Positions 35,536 to 44,200 of a DNA stretch of 64,000 bases are shown piece by piece. Positions within the stretch are counted from its first letter, which is position 1. The number at the start of each line of letters is the position of its first letter. Under the pieces are notes generated by a model, which ran no database searches, was not told the DNA's origin, and worked only from the letters and a program-made list of their open reading frames with translations. The translations under genes were made by a program, and so were the position numbers. The stretch is from Acidobacteriota bacterium (lineage in GTDB: Bacteria > Acidobacteriota > Blastocatellia > Pyrinomonadales > Pyrinomonadaceae): positions 1 to 64,000 of the forward strand of contig JAHBSK010000001.1 of NCBI GenBank assembly GCA_019639175.1, read 5' to 3'.

Positions 35536-36165
35536 GTGAGCGATTTTCAAACCATTATAGATTCACCGGCGGCGGCATACGCCGAAGGGTTGAGGTTTTT
35601 CAGGGGAACCGGAATGTTGAATGATGCTCTGTCACGGCTTGTGCGTGACCTGGAAAACAACGGGATCGAATATGCGGTGATCGGCGCCATTGCATTGAAC
35701 CAGCACGGCTATCGGCGTTTTACTGAGGACATCGACCTGCTCCTTACACGCGAAGGGCTTGAGCGGTTCAGGGAAAAGCTCGTCGGGCTGGGTTATCGCC
35801 CGGCGTTTGAGGGCGCGAAAAAGAAATTCAGAACGACCGAAGAAAATGTGCCTGTCGAGGTGATCACGACCGGCGAATTTCCGGGCGACGGTCTGCCAAA
35901 ACCTGTTGTCTTTCCCCATCCGACAGACGTAAGCAGGGAGATTGACGGTATCAAGACCGTTTCGCTGGAAAAGCTGATAGAGCTAAAGCTGGCTTCGGGC
36001 ATATCGGCCCCGGACAGGCTTAAGGATCTGGCCGATGTGCAGGAACTGATAAAGCTGAAGGGCCTGGATGCCGAATTTGCGTCACAACTGGACGAATCCG
36101 TTCGCAAAAAATTTGTTGAGCTTGCCGATGCGGCCAAAGCGGCCGGAGACAGAGGCGGGAATTGA
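35536..36165 (+). CDS. AbiEii/MNT-type nucleotidyltransferase-like protein
   Basis: A 209-residue protein starting at a GTG. YAVIGAIALNQHGYRRFTED followed by IDLLLT is the nucleotidyltransferase hG helix and DxD pair; the usual second glycine is alanine. The third acidic residue may be Glu in VPVEVITTGEFPG. The C-terminal SLEKLIELKLASGISAPDRL and KDLADVQELIKL block is the standard tail of this AbiEii-like group. Followed directly by lspA with the lspA ribosome site overlapping its stop. It is the second such enzyme in the window, but with different sequence and no small partner gene. Confidence 0.82.
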   Translation: MSDFQTIIDSPAAAYAEGLRFFRGTGMLNDALSRLVRDLENNGIEYAVIGAIALNQHGYRRFTEDIDLLLTREGLERFREKLVGLGYRPAFEGAKKKFRTTEENVPVEVITTGEFPGDGLPKPVVFPHPTDVSREIDGIKTVSLEKLIELKLASGISAPDRLKDLADVQELIKLKGLDAEFASQLDESVRKKFVELADAAKAAGDRGGN

Positions 36166-36174
36166 GGACAGATA

Positions 36175-36693
36175 TTGAATAAGAAAGACCTTTTCTGGAA
36201 ACTTGGCTACCTCGTGATAACCGGCGGGGTTTTTATGATCGACCAGACGACGAAGGCGTGGGCCGTTCGCCGTCTGCGTTTTGGTGACGATATAAATGTC
36301 ATTCCCGGTTTTCTGAATTTTGCATACGCACAGAATACGGGTGTGGCATTCTCAATGCTGGACGATCATGGCGATGCGGGCCGCTGGGGGCTGTCGGCGG
36401 TGGCGGTGATCGCCGGAATTTTGGTGCTTTATTTTTTCTGGAAAACGCCGCGTTCTGACGACCGCATCCTCGGTGCTCTGGCGCTTTTGCTTGCGGGCAT
36501 AATCGGTAACGTGACCGACCGTTTGCGATTGGGTTTTGTCGTTGATTTTATAGATGTGCAGTTCGGGTCGTGGCACTACCCGACATTCAACGTCGCCGAT
36601 ATGGCTATCATCATGGGAGCAGGCCTGTTGATACTGGATATGTTCATGACAAAAAAGAAGCAGCAGGAAGAGAGGGAGAAACACGACCAGTAG
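36175..36693 (+). CDS. lspA: Lipoprotein signal peptidase (signal peptidase II)
   Basis: A 172-residue inner-membrane aspartyl protease that removes signal peptides from prolipoproteins. Four hydrophobic segments. Motifs: MIDQTTKAWAVRRL, YAQNTGVAFSML, and the two catalytic aspartates in GNVTDRLRLGFVVDFIDV and FNVADMAIIMG. Starts at TTG (36175) with GAGGA at 36164-36168, six bases upstream and overlapping the previous stop. C-terminal tail KKKQQEEREKHDQ is basic and cytoplasmic. lgt lies just downstream, so two lipoprotein-processing steps are neighbours. Confidence 0.95.
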   Translation: MNKKDLFWKLGYLVITGGVFMIDQTTKAWAVRRLRFGDDINVIPGFLNFAYAQNTGVAFSMLDDHGDAGRWGLSAVAVIAGILVLYFFWKTPRSDDRILGALALLLAGIIGNVTDRLRLGFVVDFIDVQFGSWHYPTFNVADMAIIMGAGLLILDMFMTKKKQQEEREKHDQ

Positions 36694-36727
36694 GGGAGTG
36701 TTTTTTACCAGATCGTACTCGATAATA

Positions 36728-36764
36728 GTAAGAAAACCCGGTCGCTATCGCTCCCGGTTCTGAC
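36728..36764. repeat. REP-like element, copy 1
   Basis: GTAAGAAAACCCGGTCGCTA followed by TCGCTCCCGGTTCTGAC. The same 36-37 bp sequence with one A fewer occurs at 61908-61943. It contains imperfect inverted arms (CCCGG and CCGGT, GCGA-type core). It lies 6 nt before the lgt start, where it could affect translation of lgt. Confidence 0.85.
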
Positions 36765-36770
36765 AAAACC

Positions 36771-37559
36771 ATGTATCCAGAACTATTCAGAATTGGCGAT
36801 TTTCCTGTGACCAGCTATGGCATTTGGCTGGCGGCGGGGATGTTGTTTGCCTTGCTTGCGGCGGCGCGGCTGGCGGCACGTGACGGTTTGCCAAAGGAGC
36901 GCATCTACGATCTGGGATTGTGGACGCTGGTCGGCGGGCTTTTGGGTTCAAAGATACTGATGTATTTCGTCGAGCCGGACGTGAATGTTTTCTCTTTTGA
37001 TTTTCTGCGTTCGGGCGGCATTTATTACGGCGGGCTGATAGGCGGTTTTCTTACCGTAGCGTTTTTGATCAGGTTCTATAAACTCTCTTTCTGGAAAGTG
37101 GCGGATGCTTTTGCTCCGGCGGTCGCGCTTGGGCAGGCATTCGGGCGGCAGGGCTGTTTTGCCGCAGGCTGCTGTTGGGGCAAGCCGACAGATTGGTTCT
37201 GGGGCGTGCATTTTACCGAAAAAGGCCACGAATACACCGGCGTGCCGATAGCCAACGGCGTTCACCTGCACCCGACGCAGCTCATCGAATCATTCACGAT
37301 GCTTGCCGTTTTCGGCCTGCTCGTATGGCTTCATCGCCGCAAGAAATTTGACGGACAAATATTGATAGCCTACGGCATCATCTATGCAATATTCCGTTTC
37401 CTGATCGAATTCATCCGTGACGACCCGCGCGGCGACCTGTGGGGATTGACATCTGCCACCGGACTTTCGACATCTCAACTGGTCAGCCTGACGGTCGCGG
37501 TCATTAGCATCGTATTCCTCGTTTTTCGCTATCGGCAGCAGAACGACGCCAAATTGTAA
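36771..37559 (+). CDS. lgt: Prolipoprotein diacylglyceryl transferase
   Basis: A 262-residue inner-membrane enzyme that transfers diacylglycerol from phosphatidylglycerol to the lipobox cysteine. SGGIYYGGLIGGFL and the signature GQAFGRQGCFAAGCCWGKPT with the essential Arg/Gln region are present; HPTQLIESF is the third conserved block. Seven hydrophobic segments. Its stop TAA (37557-37559) is inside a degenerate repeat, so the last residues (AKL) are repeat-encoded. Works upstream of LspA. Confidence 0.95.
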   Translation: MYPELFRIGDFPVTSYGIWLAAGMLFALLAAARLAARDGLPKERIYDLGLWTLVGGLLGSKILMYFVEPDVNVFSFDFLRSGGIYYGGLIGGFLTVAFLIRFYKLSFWKVADAFAPAVALGQAFGRQGCFAAGCCWGKPTDWFWGVHFTEKGHEYTGVPIANGVHLHPTQLIESFTMLAVFGLLVWLHRRKKFDGQILIAYGIIYAIFRFLIEFIRDDPRGDLWGLTSATGLSTSQLVSLTVAVISIVFLVFRYRQQNDAKL

Positions 37560-37639
37560 ATTGGCCATTGCCGCATTGGGAATTGGCTGAAAGATACTTT
37601 TTTTCAATTACCAAGTTTTCAATTTACAATTAACAATTA
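37551..37639. repeat. Degenerate direct-repeat hairpin, copy D (covers lgt stop)
   Basis: Left arm units AAATTGTAAATTGG, CCATTGCCGC, ATTGGGAATTGG; right arm TTCAATTACCAAG, TTTTCAATTTACAATT, AACAATT; the arms are imperfectly complementary. It holds the lgt stop codon and ends 3 nt before the TTG start of the next gene. Confidence 0.75.
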
Positions 37640-37642
37640 GCC

Positions 37643-38656
37643 TTGGAAAAGAACGACGACAATGCGTTTATGTTTACAGCCGAAACGGGCGATGCCGGTA
37701 AACGGCTTGATGCTTTTTTGTCTGAACGGATAGAGGGCTGGTCGCGGTCGCGTCTGCAAAGGCTGATTGAAAACGGCGATGTGCTGGTCAATGAAAAAGC
37801 GGTAAAGCCCTCGTATAAACTTCGCGAGGGCGATGAGATAGATGTTGACCTCGTTGAAGCACCGGCGGCCGTTTTTGAACCGGAAAACATCCCGCTCGAT
37901 ATAGTTTACGAAGACGAATTTCTGGCGGTGATAAATAAACCTGCGGGTATGGTCGTGCATCCCGGAGCGGGTGTGCAGAGCGCGACGCTGGCAAATGCGG
38001 TGGCTTATCATTTCAAATTCCAAATTCCACATTCCACATTCCAAATTTCAGAAGGGGGAGATAATCTGGAATCTGAAATATGGAATCTGAAATCTGGAAT
38101 GAAAGATCGGGTCGGCATAGTTCATCGGCTCGATAAAGATACGTCCGGGCTTATAGTCGTTGCAAAAAATGAGCAGACGCATGAGGCGCTTGCCGAGCAG
38201 TTTCGTGACCGCAAGGTTGAAAAAAAATATGTCGCGCTCGTTCACGGCAGCCCGCGTGAAAATAGCGGTACGATAGATCGCCCGATCGCACGCGACCGGT
38301 GGCACAGGACAAAAATGACCGTGGCGGCAAACGGCAGAAATGCTTTGTCAATATGGAAAGTGCGTCAGCGTTTTGAAAAATTCACGCTTCTTGATGTTGA
38401 GATAAAAACCGGCCGGACGCACCAGATACGCGTTCATCTTGCCTCGATAAATCATCCGGTTGTCGGCGACACTACATATAACGAAGGCCGCGATAATACG
38501 ATTGCAAGTATCGAAACCCGCAAAGCCGTGCAAAGGCTGGGTCGGTTTTTTCTCCACGCCGAACGCCTTGCATTTACGCATCCGCATACGGGCGAGCGTA
38601 TCGAACTTAGTTGTCAAATTCCTCAAGAATTGGCAGAATTGCTGAAACTTCTTTGA
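37643..38656 (+). CDS. RluD-like 23S rRNA pseudouridine synthase
   Basis: RluA/RluD family enzyme (337 aa from TTG 37643). S4-like domain at about 10-75 (RLDAFLSERIEGWSRSRLQR, then LVNEKAVKPSYKLREGD) and catalytic domain with the HRLDKDTSGLIVVAKN motif (catalytic Asp). The TTG has no ribosome site and directly follows a repeat; ATG 37670 (MFTAETGDAGKRLD) is an equally good or better start. Residues about 123-154 come from an inserted hairpin repeat (38011-38105) just before the active-site motif, giving FQIPHSTFQ and IWNLKSGM. The rest is standard, so it may be active. GRTHQIRVHLASINHPVVG is the second conserved block. Confidence 0.93.
   Translation: MEKNDDNAFMFTAETGDAGKRLDAFLSERIEGWSRSRLQRLIENGDVLVNEKAVKPSYKLREGDEIDVDLVEAPAAVFEPENIPLDIVYEDEFLAVINKPAGMVVHPGAGVQSATLANAVAYHFKFQIPHSTFQISEGGDNLESEIWNLKSGMKDRVGIVHRLDKDTSGLIVVAKNEQTHEALAEQFRDRKVEKKYVALVHGSPRENSGTIDRPIARDRWHRTKMTVAANGRNALSIWKVRQRFEKFTLLDVEIKTGRTHQIRVHLASINHPVVGDTTYNEGRDNTIASIETRKAVQRLGRFFLHAERLAFTHPHTGERIELSCQIPQELAELLKLL
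38011..38105. repeat. Degenerate direct-repeat hairpin, copy E (inside rluD-like gene)
   Basis: Left arm (38011-38050) has units AAATTCCA, AATTCCAC, ATTCCAC, ATTCCAAATTTCA; right arm (38065-38105) has CTGGAATCTGAAAT, ATGGAATCTGAAAT, CTGGAATGAAAG. The right arm is the imperfect complement of the left, with a 14-nt purine-rich spacer. It is 95 bp, in frame and without stops. Confidence 0.8.
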
Positions 38657-38779
38657 CTGCTTCTTTGATCGGAACTCAGACGGCCGTTTCTGCATGAGTG
38701 CGGAGTGCGAAATCAGGACGCCGCAAGCGGCTTTGCAAGCGAGGGCGCGTGCGTTCCAGTCAACTTGTTGAACAAAAAT

Positions 38780-41095
38780 ATGAAACATCTTCTTTTAGCT
38801 ATCGCGATCTCGCTGTTTTTTGCTTCGATTCAGTTTGCGCAATCGGATGAAATAAATATCATTCCGAAGCCGGTTTCAATCGAGCCACTTGAAGGCTCTT
38901 TTAAGTTGAATCACAGAACAAAGATATTCACACCGGACAAAGCAGGACGAAAGTCTGCTCAAATATTGAATGATCTACTTCATACCCGATACGGATTCAA
39001 GCTGGAATACACATCAAAATTGCCGAAAGAAAATTATATACAGTTCAGTACACTGGAAGGCGGGGTTATCAATTGGAAGCAAGGCATACATCCTGGAGCA
39101 TATCGAATTGAGATTGACCCTTCCTCTATTCGTATAATGGGAGTGCGAGTTGGCGAAATCGGGAAGTTTTATGCTATCCAAACTCTGATGCAGTTGCTTC
39201 CCGCTAGATTTGATGGAGAAGCCGATATAGCGGCGATGCGAATTGTTGATTACCCACGCTTCAAATATCGCGGGATGCATCTGGATGTTTCGCGGCATTT
39301 TATGCCGGTGGAGTTTGTTAAGAAGTACATCGATCTGATGTCGCAGTACAAACTCAACTATTTTCACTGGCATTTGACGGACGATCAGGGCTGGCGGATC
39401 GAGATAAAGAAGTATCCGAAACTTACGACCGTAGGGCAATATCGCAGTGAATCGCATGAGGGTTCGTATTCGACCACATTCAAAGGCGACGGACGTCCGG
39501 TTCAAGGTTTTTACACACAGGAGCAGATAAAAGATGTTGTCCGTTATGCAAAGGAGCGGCACATCACCGTCGTTCCCGAAATAGAATTGCCCGGACACGC
39601 ATCTGCGGCGTTGGCGGCCTATCCGGAACTGGGAAAAGGCTGTGCTGTGCCGGACTACAAGTTCGAAGTGAAAAAGACCTGGGGCATTTTCAAAGAGGTC
39701 TTTTGTCCGACCGATGCGACGTTCAAATTTCTTGAAGACGTATTGGACGAAACCATCAAGCTATTCCCCGATTCGCCTTACATCCACATCGGTGGTGATG
39801 AGGTGCTGAAGGATTTTTGGAAGGAATCGGAATACGTACAGGAACTCAAGAAACGCGAGAACCTGAAGGACGAACACGAGGTGCAGAGCTATTTCGTCCG
39901 CCGAATGGAGAAGTTCGTTAATTCAAAAGGCAAAAAGATCATCGGTTGGGACGAGATACTTGAAGGCGGTATCGCTCCGAACGCGACCATTATGTCGTGG
40001 CGCGGTATGCGCGGCGGCATCGAGGCGGCAAAGCAAAAGCACGATGTAATAATGACGCCGACCGATTATGTTTACTTTGATTACGGCCAGGGCGATCCGG
40101 CCTACGAACCGCTGAACATCGGCGGTTACGTGCCGCTTTCGCGAGTTTACAGCTTTAACCCTGTTCCGCCGGAGCTTTCCGCCGAGGAGGCAAAGTATGT
40201 CATCGGCGGACAGGCGAACATCTGGACCGAATATCTGGAAACACCCGCTGCGGTCGAATACATGGCGTTCCCAAGAATGCTCGCTCTTGCAGAGGTCGTC
40301 TGGTCAAAACAGGAAGACCGCGACTTTGAGGACTTTCAACGCCGCCTCGCGGCACAACTGCCGCGTCTGGATAAGCAGAATGTCAATTACCGAATTCCAG
40401 AACCAATCGGCCTAAAAAATACTGTTATTCCAGATGGACAGGCTATAAGCATTGGCGGCATTCGTTCAGAGATTCCGGGCGCAAAAGTCCATTTCACAGT
40501 TGACGGTTCGACGCCAAACGAAAATTCGCCGCTGATCCCGTCGAGGTTCGTCGCAAATCCCGGTGATGGCGAGACCTTAACGCTTAAGACCATAGTTGTA
40601 TTGCCGAACGGCCGCAAAAGCTCGGTCTATGCTGCGACATTTGTTCGCGGCAAGATGCGCGAACCGGACACGACCGATGCGAATACGGCAGGCCTGAAAT
40701 ACGATCTCGTTGTGCCGGACGATGAAGAAAAGTCAACAAAGGGCGAGACGCGTTCGATATTGCTGACGCAGTTTGAAAAGACCATCGACCTTACAAAAAG
40801 GTTCAGTGTTCAATTTGACGGGTATCTGCGGATACCGACAGACGGCGTTTATGAACTCCAGGTCGATTCTACGTGGGACACGACCGTTGTTCTGGACGGG
40901 CGAATGATCATAGACGACGCAGGCACAAAAGACCGCAAGGTAAAGTCGGCCCTCGTTCCTTTCAAAGCCGGCCTGCACAAGATCTCGATCCGCTACGGCC
41001 ATCGCGGCGGCGAGGTCGTTCCGCATTTCCGCTTTCGTTACGGAATAAAAGGCCAGGGCCTGCGGCAGGCATACGGCGGCGAGTTTGTGCATTAG
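38780..41095 (+). CDS. GH20 beta-N-acetylhexosaminidase with PA14-like tail
   Basis: A secreted glycoside hydrolase of about 771 residues that removes terminal GlcNAc or GalNAc. Signal peptide MKHLLLAIAISLFFASIQFA. GH20b domain (about 25-150), then the catalytic barrel: YRGMHLDVSRHFMPVEFVKK, NYFHWHLTDDQGWRIEIKKY, and the catalytic Asp-Glu pair in YIHIGGDEVL near 341. Then a chitobiase-type C-terminal beta domain (VHFTVDGSTPNENSP) and a PA14-like tail (QFDGYLRIPTDGVYELQVDS). The frame opens at 38705 but ATG 38780 fits the signal peptide. The first 500 nt are more AT-rich than the rest. Confidence 0.94.
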   Translation: MKHLLLAIAISLFFASIQFAQSDEINIIPKPVSIEPLEGSFKLNHRTKIFTPDKAGRKSAQILNDLLHTRYGFKLEYTSKLPKENYIQFSTLEGGVINWKQGIHPGAYRIEIDPSSIRIMGVRVGEIGKFYAIQTLMQLLPARFDGEADIAAMRIVDYPRFKYRGMHLDVSRHFMPVEFVKKYIDLMSQYKLNYFHWHLTDDQGWRIEIKKYPKLTTVGQYRSESHEGSYSTTFKGDGRPVQGFYTQEQIKDVVRYAKERHITVVPEIELPGHASAALAAYPELGKGCAVPDYKFEVKKTWGIFKEVFCPTDATFKFLEDVLDETIKLFPDSPYIHIGGDEVLKDFWKESEYVQELKKRENLKDEHEVQSYFVRRMEKFVNSKGKKIIGWDEILEGGIAPNATIMSWRGMRGGIEAAKQKHDVIMTPTDYVYFDYGQGDPAYEPLNIGGYVPLSRVYSFNPVPPELSAEEAKYVIGGQANIWTEYLETPAAVEYMAFPRMLALAEVVWSKQEDRDFEDFQRRLAAQLPRLDKQNVNYRIPEPIGLKNTVIPDGQAISIGGIRSEIPGAKVHFTVDGSTPNENSPLIPSRFVANPGDGETLTLKTIVVLPNGRKSSVYAATFVRGKMREPDTTDANTAGLKYDLVVPDDEEKSTKGETRSILLTQFEKTIDLTKRFSVQFDGYLRIPTDGVYELQVDSTWDTTVVLDGRMIIDDAGTKDRKVKSALVPFKAGLHKISIRYGHRGGEVVPHFRFRYGIKGQGLRQAYGGEFVH

Positions 41096-41128
41096 TTGGA
41101 ACCACGGATGTTTGCGTTCGCTCTTTGT

Positions 41129-41282
41129 CGGCTATGCCGCTCGATGTGCGGAAAGGCTTTGCCTTTCCGCAAAGGCTCGCCACATTATGGAGGCTATGCC
41201 TCCGTTTGGCGGCGTAGCCGCAGGATCATTTAAACACAAAACGGAAAAGCACAGCTTTTCCGCACATCAAAGGGCAAAGCCC
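41129..41282. repeat. Chain of six GC-NNN-GC hairpins
   Basis: Six successive perfect palindromes, all with a 3-nt loop flanked by GC on both sides: CGGC-TAT-GCCG (41129-41139), an 11-bp arm TGCGGAAAGGC around TTT (41147-41171), GGAGGC-TAT-GCCTCC (41189-41203), GCGGC-GTA-GCCGC (41209-41221), CGGAAAAGC-ACA-GCTTTTCCG (41242-41262), GGGC-AAA-GCCC (41272-41282). The cluster fills the spacer between the GH20 and GH92 genes. Confidence 0.85.
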
Positions 41283-41295
41283 ACGTATTTGAGTT

Positions 41296-44200
41296 ATGAG
41301 ATATTTTTTCTCCACCGTCTTTCGTCTTTGCGGTTTGCTGCTAAAAAGAACTCGCCCGCTGACGCAGGCGGTTCTGACTTGTTTGATCGCGGCTTTTTGC
41401 CTGCCGCTTGCTGCCCAAACGCGCGACCTTACCCGCTGGGTAAATCCGTTCATTGGCACGGGAGCACATGGCCACACCTTTCCCGGAGCGACGAGCCCCT
41501 TTGGCATGGTGCAGCTTTCGCCCGACACACGCATCGACAACTGGGACGGATCGAGCGGCTATCATTACAGCGACGACATCATCTACGGCTTTTCGCACCT
41601 GCACCTCAGCGGAACCGGCATTCCGGACGGAGCTGATATTTTATTGTTACCGACTATAGACAACCTTAAACGATTCACGACCAGTCCACCGCTTTCAATT
41701 GGTTCTTACGGAAGAATCCCTGCTTCCGATTTTTCGCATTCCGATGAAAAGGCCGAGCCCGGATATTACTCGGTAAAAATAGACAATTCCAAACTTTTGG
41801 TTGAACTGACCGCTACAACACGGGTTGGGTTTCACCGTTACACTTTTCCTCGATCGGAAGATGCGGGTATAAATCTAAATTTGATGTGGCGCGATAAAAC
41901 TCTCGCTACCAAATTGACGGTAATCAACGACAGTCGAATCGAAGGGTATAGGCGGTCTTCATCTTGGGCGAAAGACCAGATGGTATATTTTGTAGCTGAG
42001 TTTTCCCGTCCGTTTAGTGGAGCGGGGGACGGACGAGTTGCACAGGGAACCATGGATGAGGAGGGCCAGCAAGAAGATATCTTTCTTCCTTACACAACAA
42101 AAGAAGGGGATCAGATTCTTGTGAAAGTTGCGATATCTCACGTTTCCATCGAAGGCGCGAGAAAAAATCTTGAAGCCGAGTTGCCGCATTGGAATTTTGA
42201 CAAGGTGCGGGCTGAGGCTAAAGAAGAGTGGAACAAGGAGCTTTCCAAGATAGAAGTTTCGGGCGGAACGGACGAGCAGACGACGAATTTTTACACCGCT
42301 CTGTATCACACAATGATCCATCCGAATGTCTTTAACGACGTTGACGGACGTTATCGCGGCCACGACGGGAAAGTGCACAGCATCGGACAGGCTGAAAGCT
42401 CAAAGCTGAAAGCTGATAGCCGGAATTCAAATAAAAATACCAGCCAACAGCCATCAGTTGTCAGCTCTCAGCAATACACAGTTTTTTCTCTCTGGGACAC
42501 GTTTCGGGCGGCACATCCGCTTTATACGATAATTGACGAAAAGCGGACGGTGGATTTTATCAATACGTTCATTCGCATTTATGAGCAGGGCGGGCGGCTG
42601 CCGGTTTGGGAGCTTTGGGGTGAGGAGACAGACACGATGATCGGCTACCACGCCGTTTCGGTCATCGCCGACGCAATGGCAAAAGGCATCCAGGGCTTTG
42701 ATTACGAAAAGGCTTACGAGGCGGCAAAGCACTCCGCCGAACTCGACCATTTCGGCCTTGCCGGATACAAAAAACGCGGCTATGTCTCCAGTGAGGACGA
42801 GAACGAATCCGTCTCAAAAACACTGGAGTATGCGTATAACGACTGGTGCATCGCCAGCATGGCCGAAACGCTGATAAGGCTTCGGCAAAATGAGAACCGT
42901 ACAAAACGCCTGCCCGAAAACGACGATTATGTAAAAGAAAAGATCGCTGACTACAAAAAATATATACGGCGAGCCAGAAATTTTGAGAATCTTTTCGACC
43001 CGTCAACGAAGTTCTTTCGGCCAAAACGTAATGCAGATTTTGTCTCGCCGTTTGCGCCAAATGAGGTAACGTTCCATTTTACGGAGGGCAATTCGTGGCA
43101 ATATTCATTCTTTGTTCCTCATGACGTTTCACGGCTTATCGACCTGATGGGCGGGCGTCAGCAGTTCATTGATAAACTTGATGAACTTTTTGAGACGGAT
43201 CAAAAGCTGACAGGGCGTTTTCAGCCGGACATCACCGGACTCATCGGCCAATATGCACACGGCAACGAGCCGTCGCACCATATTCCTTATCTTTATAACT
43301 TTGCTCATGCTCCGTCAAAAACACAGGTTCGGGTTCGGTACATTCTTGATAATTTTTATAAAAACACTCCTGAGGGATTGATCGGCAACGAAGACGCCGG
43401 GCAGATGTCCGCGTGGTATGTTTTGAGCGCGAGCGGGTTTTACCCGACAACGCCCGGCCAGACATGGTACGACCTCGGCACACCGCTTTTCAAAGAGGTG
43501 AAATTCAACCTCGAGAACGACAAGACATTTGTCATCAAGGCGCCGAACGTTTCACCGCAAAATATATATATCAACAAAGCTACATGGAATGGCCGGAAGC
43601 ATTTCGATTCTTATATCCGCCATGAAGATATAATGCGAGGCGGCATTTTAGAATTGGATATGACCGATACACCTAATGACAAGGCATTCATCCAATTCTC
43701 CCGAATGGGTATTTATACGGAATATGCCGTTGTTCCGGTAATTGCGGGCGAACGTGTTTTTGCTGATAAGACGACTGTTAAAATAACAGAAACCTTACCC
43801 GGCTCAAAGATATTTTTTACCACGGACGGCTCTGTTCCTACCAAGGACTCAACTCCATACTCACAACCGATCGAGGTCAGCAAAACGACGACGGTCAAGG
43901 CAATGACGGTCTCGTCGCAAGGTGACATTAGCCCCGTGACCGAAGCTAATTTTTTGAAACGCGAGAACGATTGGACGGTGAATGTTATTTCCGAATACAG
44001 CACGCAATACACAGGCGGCGGCGACAATGCGATAGTTGACGGCATTCGCGGGACGATCAATTTTTCCAGCGGCGAATGGCAGGGCGTTCAGGGCAAACCG
44101 TACGAAGCGATCATTGACCTGCAACGTGAAACGACCGTTGCCGAAGTTGGCGGCGGATTTCTGCAATCGGTCGGTTCATGGATATGGATGCCGCAGCGGG

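Noticed and set aside
37551..42472. CRISPR-like repetition in the degenerate repeats
   Set aside because: Units are 7-9 bp, degenerate, arranged as inverted arms and without spacers or cas genes.
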